A DNA stretch of 64,000 nucleotides from contig NZ_PYYB01000002.1 of NCBI RefSeq assembly GCF_003044185.1, forward strand, positions 310,001 to 374,000, written 5' to 3'. The position numbers were made by a program, and so were the translations under genes. The DNA is from Paraconexibacter algicola (GTDB lineage: Bacteria > Actinomycetota > Thermoleophilia > Solirubrobacterales > Solirubrobacteraceae). Positions 50,166-58,165 of the stretch are shown here, piece after piece; the first letter of the stretch is position 1, and each line of letters begins with the position of its first letter. The notes under the pieces are model-generated. The model saw only the letters and a list, made by a program, of their open reading frames with translations, was not told the origin of the DNA and searched no databases.

Positions 50166-51589
50166 GAGGCCTGCGCGGAGAGGAGCCAGAGCCCCAGGCT
50201 GGTGAATCCGACCATCACCGCGAGCATCCAGTATTGACTGCGGGTGGCATCGCGTGCGCGCCGATAGAGCACGAGCGCCCGCTCGTGCGCCAGCACGAGC
50301 CCGGCGACATGCCCGAGGACGAGCGCCCCGACCTGCACGTACCAGATCGCGTTGGCGGTCAGGATGCCGTAGTCGATCGTCGCGGTCGCGGTGCCGAAGA
50401 GGTCGGAGCCGTCGCCCAGCGGGTCGGAGGCGAGGTAGGCGATCGACTGCCCGTTGTAGGCCAGCAGCGAGAAGTAGTGGGCGATGACGTACGCGAGCGC
50501 GATCGGCACGAGCGTGTGGGCGAAGCGGCGCGAGAGCATCTCGGCGTCCATGCCGCCGCCGATCGAGCGCATACCGACGACCCCGAGGCGGTACAGCCCG
50601 GCGACCAGCAGCACGACCGCGGCCATCCCGATCGAGAACGCCACCTCGAGCGCCGCCCCGCTGGACAGGCCGAGGTCGATGAACGCCTGCTGCAGGTCGG
50701 GCGCGAGGTCGGTCCAGACCTCGCCGCCGCTGAGCCCGTCGAAGCTCGTCGTGCCGATCATGACGGCGAGCAGCGCGACCGTCCCGGGCACCGCGACGAT
50801 CCGCGTCGCGCCGACGAGCGGCCGGCGGCGACGCAGCGTGCGGCCCTCCCAGTGCAGCGGCGAGAGCGTCGCGAAGAGCGAGAAGTAGACGGAGAAGCCG
50901 TCCGCGTTGCGGGTCCACGGCTCGATGCCGTAGAGGCTCATCCCGACGAGCTGGAGCGCCGCGTAGGCGAGCGCGAGCAGCGCCAGCGTCGACGGGTCGC
51001 CGCCGTTGCCGTACACGAGCTCCACCCACGTGAACGCGAGGATCACGACCGCGGCGGGCCACTGGCCGAGCCGCGCCGGGTAGGCGGTCGGCTCGGGCAG
51101 CTCGCCGCTCCCGGCCACCCGGCCCGCCACCCAGGACGCCGCACGGGCGATCGCGCGCCAGGGGTTCAGCGCCCGGAACACGTCGCCGAAGACGAGCGAC
51201 AGCACCGGGATCCCGACCCAGAAGTAGACGTAGACGAGCGTCGGGGCGAGGTTCGCGGACTCCGTCTGCGTGCCCGCCAGGCCCGCGTAGACCGCCAGCA
51301 CGAACAGCAGCACGCCGACCGCCCCCGCGAGCACCTCGAGGACGACGGGCACCGACAGGACCCGTGTGCCGTCCGCGTCCTGGCGCTCGAGCCGTGGCCT
51401 GGGCCACAGGACCGCGAGCGCGACGAAGCTCACGACGAGCACCACCGCGGCCGCCCAGGTGAACAGCCAGCGCGGGATCGGCAGGTCCTGCTTGCCGACG
51501 AGGCCGTGCGCGGCAGCGACCTCCGGTCCGAGGACGGAGAGGAGCAGCAGCCCCGCGAGGAGGACGAGCGTCGTCGGGAGCCGGCGCAT
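50162..51589 (-). CDS. polytopic membrane protein, fenitrothion hydrolase-like
   Basis: A 475-residue protein with a cleavable-looking N-terminal segment ending AAA before 'HGLVGKQDLPIPRWLF' and about ten membrane helices. The HGLVGKQDLPIP phrase is what I associate with proteins annotated as fenitrothion hydrolase in actinobacteria, though that name comes from one Burkholderia enzyme and is unlikely to be the native role. A mature N-terminal His resembles copper-binding proteins such as CopC, and an SCO chaperone gene lies close by; a copper or respiratory role is an inference. Confidence 0.75.
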   Translation of the reverse strand: MRRLPTTLVLLAGLLLLSVLGPEVAAAHGLVGKQDLPIPRWLFTWAAAVVLVVSFVALAVLWPRPRLERQDADGTRVLSVPVVLEVLAGAVGVLLFVLAVYAGLAGTQTESANLAPTLVYVYFWVGIPVLSLVFGDVFRALNPWRAIARAASWVAGRVAGSGELPEPTAYPARLGQWPAAVVILAFTWVELVYGNGGDPSTLALLALAYAALQLVGMSLYGIEPWTRNADGFSVYFSLFATLSPLHWEGRTLRRRRPLVGATRIVAVPGTVALLAVMIGTTSFDGLSGGEVWTDLAPDLQQAFIDLGLSSGAALEVAFSIGMAAVVLLVAGLYRLGVVGMRSIGGGMDAEMLSRRFAHTLVPIALAYVIAHYFSLLAYNGQSIAYLASDPLGDGSDLFGTATATIDYGILTANAIWYVQVGALVLGHVAGLVLAHERALVLYRRARDATRSQYWMLAVMVGFTSLGLWLLSAQAS

Positions 51590-51610
51590 CCACCTGATTC
51601 TAGGAAGCGC

Positions 51611-51643
51611 GAGGGGGCGGGGTCGCGCCGACCCCGCCCCCTC
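51611..51643 (-). terminator. 14-bp-stem hairpin terminator
   Basis: GAGGGGGCGGGGTC (51611-51624) pairs exactly with GACCCCGCCCCCTC (51630-51643) over a five-base loop, downstream of the secreted protein gene stop at 51679 and upstream of the membrane protein start at 51589. No T-run. Confidence 0.65.
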
Positions 51644-51678
51644 GGTGCGTCAGGCCCTCGGGGCCCGGCGCGCGGTCG

Positions 51679-52392
51679 CTACTTCTTGCAGGCCACCGAG
51701 TCCGTCGCGGAGGCCTTCGTGCCGTCGCTGAAGACGAAGTCGCCCTTGAACGCGAGCTTGCCGCCCGAGCAGCCCTTCAGCCCGACGTACGGCTTGCCCT
51801 TGGAGGTCTTCTTGTCGATCGTGGTGACGAACGAGGTCAGCGTCGCGAACACGCCCGGCAGCGGCTGCTGCAGGTTCGCCGGGATCGTGACGGTGAGCTT
51901 CGTGCCGTACTTGCCCGACGCCTTGCCGAGCTTGCCGACGATGACCGAGTCGATCGCCAGCGGCGCCGAGCCCGTCACGTGCAGGTTCAGCGTGTTCTTC
52001 GGGCCGTTGAAGGCCGAGACCTTGAGGTTGGCGACCTGGCCGAGGGCCTCGCCGACCGCGGTGCCGCTGCCGACCTTCGAGCCCTTCGCGCAGCCGGCCT
52101 CGTTGGCCTGGACGGTCGCCTGGGTGCAGGTCGCGAACGACGACGGGTTGAACACGAGGTTCTTGTCGAACGAGATGACCGCAGAACGGGTCGCGAACGT
52201 CTCCGACGCGACCTTCTTCTTCGTCTTGATGTCGACCTTGAGCTTCACGGCGGCCGGCTTCTTCGCCGTGCCGGCCTTCGACGGGCTGACCGTCACGTCG
52301 ATGGACTGGTCGACGGTCGCCGCGTAGGCGACACCGGCGACGGGGACGGCGACGACCGAGAGGGCCGTCGCGAGCAGCGCGGACTTGCGCAT
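51679..52392 (-). CDS. secreted Lys-rich beta protein of unknown function
   Basis: A 237-residue exported protein with an excellent ribosome site (GGAGGAAG) before the ATG at 52392. Signal peptide at about 1-25 (KSALLATALSVVAVPVAGVAYA). The mature part is beta-strand-like with many Lys/Thr/Val and four cysteines ('FATCTQATVQANEAGCAKGS', a C-terminal GCSGG and ACKK). Strong translation signals suggest abundance. No family recognised. Codon positions are less GC-skewed than neighbours because of the many Lys AAG and Phe TTC codons. Confidence 0.75.
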   Translation of the reverse strand: MRKSALLATALSVVAVPVAGVAYAATVDQSIDVTVSPSKAGTAKKPAAVKLKVDIKTKKKVASETFATRSAVISFDKNLVFNPSSFATCTQATVQANEAGCAKGSKVGSGTAVGEALGQVANLKVSAFNGPKNTLNLHVTGSAPLAIDSVIVGKLGKASGKYGTKLTVTIPANLQQPLPGVFATLTSFVTTIDKKTSKGKPYVGLKGCSGGKLAFKGDFVFSDGTKASATDSVACKK

Positions 52393-52640
52393 TCTTCCTC
52401 CTGCTACTGGGGACTGATGGGGATGGGGTGGGTGACCAGCTCTACCAGGGTGGGAGACCCCGGTGGGAAATCCCGCCGGCCGGCCCGCTGCTTCCGTATC
52501 GGACATGCGTCCAAGAACCTTGAGCGCGGATCCAGAGCACGGCGCCCACGGGCGAGATGCTGCATCCTGAACGCCCCGACCGCGTCCGTGTTGCGGGCCC
52601 CGGCCCGCGCGGACGGATGTACTACGGTCCCGGCCCTCCC

Positions 52641-53384
52641 ATGCGTGCCCCCGTCGACACCATCGCCGCCCCGCCGTTCCCGGCCCGCCTGCCGTGGGTC
52701 AACGTCGCGCCGCTGCGGATGGACAAGCAGATCGGCCGTCCCGTGCTCATCGAGTTCTGGGACTTCTGCCGGCCCAACTCGCTGCACACGCTCCCGTACG
52801 TGCAGGCCTGGCACGAGCGCTACGAGGCCGCGGGCCTGCGCGTCATCTCGGTGCACGCCGCGGGCTTCCCGCCCGGGCACGACGAGGACGCGGTGCGCGC
52901 GGCGGTCGCGCGCCTGGGGATCGAGCACCCGGTCGTGCTCGACCCGCAGCTGGAGATCTGGACGTGGTTCGCCAACCGTGGCTGGCCGTCGCGCTACCTG
53001 TTCGATCAGCAGGGCAAGCTGTTCGAGTACCACCACGGCGAGGGCGACTACCACGGCACCGAGCGGGCGATCCAGGAGCTGCTCGGCGTCGAGCGCGAGC
53101 CGGTCCCCTACGTCCGCCCGCAGGACGACCCGGCGGCGATGGTCGTCGTTCCCACGGCGGACGTGGAGGGCGCCTACAGCGGCCCCTACGAGGCGGGCGA
53201 GGTCTGGGCGGTCGTGTCGGGCGCCGGCGCCCTGCACGTCGACGGACGCACGGTGACGGTCGAGCACCCGGGCGCGGTCCTGCTGGTCGAGCACGACCGC
53301 CACACCGAGGGCGTCCTGGCCCTCGAGCCCGGCGACGGCGTGACCGTGCACGCCACCTGCTTCGGCGCCGGCCTCGCCGCCTGA
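52641..53384 (+). CDS. thioredoxin-fold protein lacking the CxxC pair
   Basis: A 247-residue cytoplasmic protein with a TlpA/AhpC-like domain (about 25-150: 'PVLIEFWDFCRPNSLHTLPY', 'VISVHAAGFPPGHDEDAVRA', 'GWPSRYLFDQQGKLFEYHHG') and a C-terminal beta domain (about 170-245) like the extra domain of DipZ-type proteins. Where redox relatives have FWxxxCxxC, this one has FWDFCRPNS: both CxxC positions are replaced and a single Cys lies one residue earlier. The ATG 52641 opens 'MRAPVDTIAAPPFPARLPWV'; earlier in-frame ATGs at 52617 and 52557 are less likely. Confidence 0.75.
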   Translation: MRAPVDTIAAPPFPARLPWVNVAPLRMDKQIGRPVLIEFWDFCRPNSLHTLPYVQAWHERYEAAGLRVISVHAAGFPPGHDEDAVRAAVARLGIEHPVVLDPQLEIWTWFANRGWPSRYLFDQQGKLFEYHHGEGDYHGTERAIQELLGVEREPVPYVRPQDDPAAMVVVPTADVEGAYSGPYEAGEVWAVVSGAGALHVDGRTVTVEHPGAVLLVEHDRHTEGVLALEPGDGVTVHATCFGAGLAA

Positions 53385-53408
53385 GCGCCGGGTCGCCGGG
53401 CCGGGCGG

Positions 53409-54512
53409 TCAGTCGAGCGCGGCGACGAGCCGCTCCAGGCGCGGCGGCGCGTCGTCGTCCAGGACGACGGCGCGGCCCGCGAAGTACGGGCCGTCGGGGT
53501 CGCCGCCGGAGAAGACCGGCTCGTCGACCCAGCTGCCCCCGTTCCACAGCCGCGCGCCGGTGCCGGGGACGAGCCACTCGTGCCGGTGGTCGCCGGGCAG
53601 TGGGCCCGCACGGTGGGTGTGACCGAAGATCACGTGCTCGGCCGTGATGCCGAGCCGCCAGACGACCTCGCCGATCGCGCCCAGGCCGGCACGGCGCAGC
53701 TCCGGCGCGGAGATGTCGGCGCTCAGCGGGCCGATCCTCGCCCGGTTGAGCGCTCCGACCGCGAGCGGGAACGCGCGGGTGAGCAGCAGCTCGCGCGGGC
53801 TGCGGCGGCGGTCGCCGAGGTCGCCGGCGAGGACCTTCCAGGTCGAGGCCGAGGTCTTCTGGGTGCCTGCCGACCAGGTGCCCGCCGGGCTCTGCGCGAG
53901 GGCGTGCATCCACGCGTAGAGGGGCTGCAGGCCCGCCTCGAAGTCCTCGGCGGTCGCCGCGCCGCGCCCCTCGGGCACCTCGCCGACGACGCGCGCCATC
54001 GCCCCGAGCGCCAGCCGCTCGAAGCTCGGCAGCGTCGTGACGCGGTCGAGGTAGTGGCCGTGCAGGGCGTACACGTCGTCGCGCAGCGCGACACCGGGGA
54101 ACGCGACGACCAGGCGGGCTGGCCGGACCGCGTCGCGGATCGCCCGCAGCGCCGGGACCCGCTCGAGCTCGCGCACGGTCAGGCGTCGCTCGAGCCCGAG
54201 CGGCGGCGGCGGGTCGGGGACCGCGCGCGCCTCCAGCCACGGGGCGATCAGGTGGTGGTCGTGGTTGCCGGTGACGAGGACGATCTCGCCGTTCGGGCCG
54301 AGCGTCTCGCCGAGTGCGGCGAGGACGGGGAGCGCCGCGGCGAGCGCGTCGCGCAGCGGGCCCTGCCGCAGCTCGACGACGTCGCCGAGCAGGACGAGCC
54401 GGTCGGTCCCGGCGAGCGCGGCGCGCAGGCCCGCGAGCGGGCCGGGCCGGCGCAGCACGTCGACCGCGCGATGGGCGCCGAGGTGCAGGTCGCTGATGAC
54501 GGTCGTGCGCAC
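53409..54512 (-). CDS. metallophosphoesterase
   Basis: A 367-residue calcineurin-like phosphoesterase. Metal motifs in order: 'TVISDLHLG' (DxH) at the N-terminus, 'LVLLGDVVEL' (GDxxE), 'VLVTGNHDHH' (GNHD), 'YALHGHYLD' and 'HVIFGHTHRAG' (GHxH) near the C-terminus. The layout resembles UDP-2,3-diacylglucosamine hydrolases, but a lipid A role makes no sense in an actinobacterium. GTG start ten bases after a TAGCCT hexamer that begins in the upstream gene's stop codon. Confidence 0.88.
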   Translation of the reverse strand: MRTTVISDLHLGAHRAVDVLRRPGPLAGLRAALAGTDRLVLLGDVVELRQGPLRDALAAALPVLAALGETLGPNGEIVLVTGNHDHHLIAPWLEARAVPDPPPPLGLERRLTVRELERVPALRAIRDAVRPARLVVAFPGVALRDDVYALHGHYLDRVTTLPSFERLALGAMARVVGEVPEGRGAATAEDFEAGLQPLYAWMHALAQSPAGTWSAGTQKTSASTWKVLAGDLGDRRRSPRELLLTRAFPLAVGALNRARIGPLSADISAPELRRAGLGAIGEVVWRLGITAEHVIFGHTHRAGPLPGDHRHEWLVPGTGARLWNGGSWVDEPVFSGGDPDGPYFAGRAVVLDDDAPPRLERLVAALD

Positions 54513-54522
54513 GCGGCGAGGG

Positions 54523-54528
54523 AGGCTA
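54523..54528 (-). promoter_or_regulatory. -10 element TAGCCT overlapping methyltransferase stop
   Basis: TAGCCT on the minus strand; its TAG is the stop of the SpoU-type methyltransferase gene and it lies ten bases before the phosphoesterase GTG. Confidence 0.4.
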
Positions 54529-55227
54529 CCCGGCGGCGCCCGGCCGCCCGTAGAGGACCGCGGCGACGGACGTGGCGAGGTTGAGGCTGCTGACCCCGGC
54601 CCGCATCGGGATCGCGACCGTCCGGTCGGCCCGGGCGCGGACCGCCGCGCCGAGTCCGTGGCGCTCGGTGCCGAAGGCGAGGACCGGGGCGGGTGGGCCG
54701 GCGGGCTCGTCCGCGAGCCGCCGGTCGCCGTCGGCGTCGAGCGCCACGAGCGGCCGTCCGGCGAGGTCGTCGGGGAGCGCGTCGAGCCGCAGCACCGGCT
54801 GGGCGAACTGGAGCCCGGCACCGCCGCGCAGGCACACCGGGTGCCAGGGGTCGAGCCGCCCGACCACGAGCACGGCGGCGGCCCCGGCGGCCGCGGCGAC
54901 GCGCACCGCGGCACCGACGTTCCCGGGGTCGCGCGGGTCGTCGAGCAGGACGACCGGCCCCGGGGCGCGCAGCGCGTCCTCGAGCGTCGGCCGCGGGTGC
55001 CGGGCGCGGGCCAGCACCCCGGTCGGGACGGGCCGCGCGGTGGCGGCGGCGATGCCCGCCTCCCCCACCTCGTCCGCGGCCTGGAGCAGCGGCACGAGGT
55101 CCGGGGCGAGCGTCGCGGCCAGCTCCAGCGCCGCGGGGCGCGCCGCGACGCGCACGTCGGTGACGGCCGCGCCGAAGCGCCGCGCGTGCTTCAGGGCGTG
55201 CAGGCCCTCCAGGAGGACGTCGTCCAC
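54526..55227 (-). CDS. SpoU/TrmH family RNA 2'-O-methyltransferase
   Basis: A 233-residue trefoil-knot methyltransferase. Motif 1 'VVLLDDPRDPGNVGAAVRVA' near 92, motif 2 'PVLAFGTERHGL' near 185 and motif 3 'IPMRAGVSSLNLATSVAAVL' near 208. An N-terminal substrate-binding region (about 1-75) is present. Target nucleotide (tRNA or rRNA) not determinable. GTG start. Confidence 0.9.
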   Translation of the reverse strand: MDDVLLEGLHALKHARRFGAAVTDVRVAARPAALELAATLAPDLVPLLQAADEVGEAGIAAATARPVPTGVLARARHPRPTLEDALRAPGPVVLLDDPRDPGNVGAAVRVAAAAGAAAVLVVGRLDPWHPVCLRGGAGLQFAQPVLRLDALPDDLAGRPLVALDADGDRRLADEPAGPPAPVLAFGTERHGLGAAVRARADRTVAIPMRAGVSSLNLATSVAAVLYGRPGAAG

Positions 55228-55249
55228 GCGCGCATCATCGCGCGCGCGG

Positions 55250-56293
55250 TCAGCGTGCGGCGACCGGCTCGCGCCGGTGGGCCTTCTCGCGGCGCAGCGC
55301 GTCGTCGGAGCGCGCGAGCAGCTCCTCGACGGTGGTGCCGTCCTGGGGGTAGACCGCGATGCCGATCGATGCGCGGACCTCCTCGCGGTCCTCGACGCGG
55401 ATCTCCTGCAGGGCGCGCTCGATCCGGGCCGCGAGCAGCTGCGCGCCGTGCTCGTCGGTCTCGGGGGCCAGCACGGCGAACTCGTCGCCGCCCTGGCGGG
55501 CGACGACGTCCTTGCCGCGGACGTTGTCGACCAGCGCGCGACCGACCTCCCGCAGCAGCCGGTCGCCCTCGAGGTGGCCGTAGCGGTCGTTGACCGCCTT
55601 GAAGTGGTCGACGTCCATCGTCAGCAGGGCGAAGCGGCGCGGGTCGCGGGCGACGGTCTCCGCGAGGCGCTCGTGCAGCCGGCGATAGTTGCCCACGCCG
55701 GTGAGCGGGTCGCGCCGGGCGAGCGCCCGGTAGGCGAGCTCGCGGCGGATGGCGTGCTCGTGCAGGACGGCGATGAGCACGCCGACCGCGGCGACCGCGG
55801 GCGCGAGGCCCAGGGCGGTCGGCAGCGCGTCGGGCGCGCGCTCGGGGGCGAGGCCGGCGATCAGGACGGGGGCCGTCGCGGCGACGGCCACGTGGAGGCC
55901 CGCGAGGACCGGCGGGCGCAGGACCGCGCCCGCGAACGCGGCGGCGAGGACGAAGCCGCCGACGGTGGCCGCCCCGGAGCCGTCGAGGGCCAGCGCCGCG
56001 GCCGCGGCGTGCAGCGTGACGGTGCCCGCGAGCACCTGGCGGGCGGCGCGACCGTGACGGACGGTGCGGGCCCGGCACAGCAGCGCGCCGACGAGGGTGC
56101 CGGTGGAGGCGACGACGAGCGCGAGGTCCGCGGCCGGGGCGGGATCGCCGCCCAGCAGGGCGCCGCAGAGCGCCAGGAGCCAGACGAGCGCGACGAGGCG
56201 CCCGGCGACGGCGCCGAGCCGGGCGACCTGCTCGTGCTCGGTCTCGACGTACGGGAGGTCCAGGGACGGGCGGCGCTCGGTGGGCTCGGTCAC
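55250..56293 (-). CDS. membrane-bound diguanylate cyclase (GGDEF)
   Basis: Makes cyclic-di-GMP. The 347-residue protein has six or so N-terminal membrane helices (about 25-175) without a recognisable sensor domain, then a GGDEF domain (about 195-335): 'RDPLTGVGNYRRLHERL', 'LLTMDVDHFKAVNDRYGHLE', intact catalytic RQGGDEFAVL, and an RGKD I-site five residues ahead of GGDEF, implying product inhibition. 'GIAVYPQDGTTVEELLARSD' completes it. GTG start. Confidence 0.94.
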   Translation of the reverse strand: MTEPTERRPSLDLPYVETEHEQVARLGAVAGRLVALVWLLALCGALLGGDPAPAADLALVVASTGTLVGALLCRARTVRHGRAARQVLAGTVTLHAAAAALALDGSGAATVGGFVLAAAFAGAVLRPPVLAGLHVAVAATAPVLIAGLAPERAPDALPTALGLAPAVAAVGVLIAVLHEHAIRRELAYRALARRDPLTGVGNYRRLHERLAETVARDPRRFALLTMDVDHFKAVNDRYGHLEGDRLLREVGRALVDNVRGKDVVARQGGDEFAVLAPETDEHGAQLLAARIERALQEIRVEDREEVRASIGIAVYPQDGTTVEELLARSDDALRREKAHRREPVAAR

Positions 56294-56387
56294 GCCCCGG
56301 TCGTCGGCGCGGACGGACCGCGGTGCGATCCCCCTGGACGGATGACCGATGCGGCGGGCGCGCGGTGCGGCGACCGCGCGCGGGCCG

Positions 56388-57353
56388 TCAGCCCTTCGCC
56401 GCCGCCATCGCCTGGCGGATCGGCTTGGGGAGCATGAAGCGGACGTCCTCCTGCATGACCTCGAACTCGCTGACGTCCTGCACCCCGTGGGAGCGGAAGA
56501 ACGCGACGAGCCGCTGCACGAGCTCCTCGGGCGCGCTGGCGCCGGAGCTGATGCCGACCGTGCGCGGCCCGTCGAGCCACGCCTCGTCGACCTCGGACTC
56601 GTTGTCGATGAGGTACGAGGCCGCGCCGTGCTCCTGCGCGACCTGCACGAGCCGGTTGGAGTTCGACGAGTTCCGCGAGCCGATGACGAGCACGAGGTCG
56701 CAGTGCTGCGCCATCTGCTTGACGGCCGCCTGCCGGTTGGTCGTGGCGTAGCAGATGTCGTCGGTGCGGGGCCCGGTGATGTTCGGGAACCGCTCGCGCA
56801 GCCGGTTGATGATCTGGCGGGTCTCGTCGACGGACAGCGTCGTCTGCGAGATGTAGGCGAGCCGGTCGGGGTCGGCGACCTCGAGCGCGTCGACGTCGGC
56901 CTCGGTCTCGACGAGGACGATCGCCTCGGGCGCCTCGCCCATCGTGCCCTCGACCTCCTCGTGGCCGTCGTGGCCGATGAGCACGATCGTGTAGCCCTCG
57001 GAGGCGAACTTCACGGCCTCGCGGTGGACCTTCGTGACGAGCGGGCAGGTCGCGTCGATCGTGCGGAGCTTGCGGCGCTCGGCGTCCGCGTGGACCATCG
57101 GCGAGACGCCGTGGGCGCTGAAGACGGTGATCGCGCCCTCGGGGATGGAGTCGTCGAGCTCGTCGACGAAGATCGCGCCGCGCTCGCGCAGCTGCTCGAC
57201 GACGTGCTTGTTGTGGACGATCTCCTTGCGCACGTAGACCGGCGCGCCGTGCAGCTCGAGCGCGCGCTCGACGGTCTGGACCGCCCGGTCGACGCCGGCG
57301 CAGTAGCCGCGCGGGGCGGCGAGCAGGAGCTTCTCGACGGTGCTCGTGGCCAT
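56388..57353 (-). CDS. ispH: 4-hydroxy-3-methylbut-2-enyl diphosphate reductase
   Basis: Final iron-sulfur step of the MEP isoprenoid pathway; 321 residues. The three cluster cysteines are in '[14 protein letters not shown]' (near 18), '[13 protein letters not shown]' (near 103) and '[12 protein letters not shown]' (near 200); '[12 protein letters not shown]' binds diphosphate. A TACACT hexamer lies six bases before the ATG. Confidence 0.97.
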   Translation of the reverse strand: MATSTVEKLLLAAPRGYCAGVDRAVQTVERALELHGAPVYVRKEIVHNKHVVEQLRERGAIFVDELDDSIPEGAITVFSAHGVSPMVHADAERRKLRTIDATCPLVTKVHREAVKFASEGYTIVLIGHDGHEEVEGTMGEAPEAIVLVETEADVDALEVADPDRLAYISQTTLSVDETRQIINRLRERFPNITGPRTDDICYATTNRQAAVKQMAQHCDLVLVIGSRNSSNSNRLVQVAQEHGAASYLIDNESEVDEAWLDGPRTVGISSGASAPEELVQRLVAFFRSHGVQDVSEFEVMQEDVRFMLPKPIRQAMAAAKG

Positions 57354-57359
57354 GTGCCC

Positions 57360-57365
57360 AGTGTA
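57360..57365 (-). promoter_or_regulatory. -10 element TACACT for ispH
   Basis: TACACT on the minus strand six bases before the ispH ATG; leaderless layout. Confidence 0.55.
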
Positions 57366-57400
57366 CGGACGGGTCGGGGTGGCACGACCACCGCGGCATT

Positions 57401-57444
57401 TCTGCGCTCAGTGCAGGTCTGCAGCCGCTGCACAATGCTACGGT
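57401..57444 (+). promoter_or_regulatory. operator and -10 of the tetR gene upstream of MMPL exporter
   Basis: CTGCGCTCAGTGCAG (57402-57416) is an imperfect dyad nearly identical to the site before the MMPL gene. GTGCAG (57411-57416) also pairs with CTGCAC (57428-57433). TACGGT (57439-57444) lies seven bases before the ATG. This arrangement predicts autoregulation. Confidence 0.6.
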
Positions 57445-57451
57445 GACGGTG

Positions 57452-58087
57452 ATGAGCGACGCCGGCGGACTGCGGGAGCGCAAGAAGCGCCAGACGCGCG
57501 AGACGATCGCGCGCGAGGCCCTCCAGCTGTTCCGCGAGCGCGGGTTCGACGGTGTCACGGTCGCCGACATCGCGGCCGCCTCGAACATCGCCCCGCGCAC
57601 GTTCTTCGCCTACTTCCCCACCAAGGAGGACGTGGTCTTCGCCGACCACGAGCAGGCCCTCGACGGGTTCTCCGCGCTCCTGCGCGAGCGCGAGGACGCG
57701 GAGTCGACGATCGACGCGCTGCGCCGCTGGATCGCCGACCTGCTGGCCGACCACGACCCCGACGACCCCGCGGAGACGTGCCGCAAGGAGCTGATCCGCG
57801 GCACGCCGTCGCTGGCGGCCCAGCGGCTGTCGAAGATGAGCGAGTTCGAGCACGTGCTGCGCGAGGGCATCGCCCGCGACCTCGGGGACGACCCGGACGG
57901 CATGCGCCCCCGGCTCGTCGCCGCCGCGGCGGTCGCCGCGCTGATGTCGCTGGACGAGCTGGACGCCGACCACTGGGAGCTGCTCGGCAGCGAGGACCCG
58001 CTCGAGGTCCTCGACGTCGCCCTGGCGTTCCTGCGCGGCGGCCTCGACGCGCTGCAGTCCGGCGACCGCCGCCCGCACTCGCGGTAA
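57452..58087 (+). CDS. TetR family regulator of the adjacent MMPL exporter
   Basis: A 211-residue repressor-type protein. The helix-turn-helix spans about residues 10-56 ('RQTRETIAREALQLFRERGF', 'VTVADIAAASNIAPRTFFAY'). The C-terminal domain has Asp/Glu-rich helices. The ATG at 57452 is preferred over GTG 57443 by spacing from the -10. The shared operator and 78-base gap to the MMPL gene point to local control of export, as with many TetR/efflux pairs. Confidence 0.9.
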   Translation: MSDAGGLRERKKRQTRETIAREALQLFRERGFDGVTVADIAAASNIAPRTFFAYFPTKEDVVFADHEQALDGFSALLREREDAESTIDALRRWIADLLADHDPDDPAETCRKELIRGTPSLAAQRLSKMSEFEHVLREGIARDLGDDPDGMRPRLVAAAAVAALMSLDELDADHWELLGSEDPLEVLDVALAFLRGGLDALQSGDRRPHSR

Positions 58088-58089
58088 TT

Positions 58090-58127
58090 CTGCACTCAGT
58101 GCAGTCTTGCACTGAGTGTGGTACTGT
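58090..58127 (+). promoter_or_regulatory. tandem TetR operators and -10 for MMPL gene
   Basis: CTGCACT-C-AGTGCAG (58090-58104) is a perfect 7-bp dyad around one base; TTGCACT-G-AGTGTGG (58107-58121) is a weaker second copy 17 bases on. The two together also form an 11-bp inverted repeat (58093-58103 with 58108-58118). TACTGT (58122-58127) is a plausible -10, so a bound repressor would block it. Confidence 0.7.
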
Positions 58128-58165
58128 CCGCGTCGCCGTCCACCCCTCCCCCCTCAGGAGCCCAC

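Noticed and set aside
58118-58165. Upstream GTG start for the MMPL gene
   Set aside because: It falls within the operator/-10 region, while AGGAG sits five bases before the ATG at 58166.
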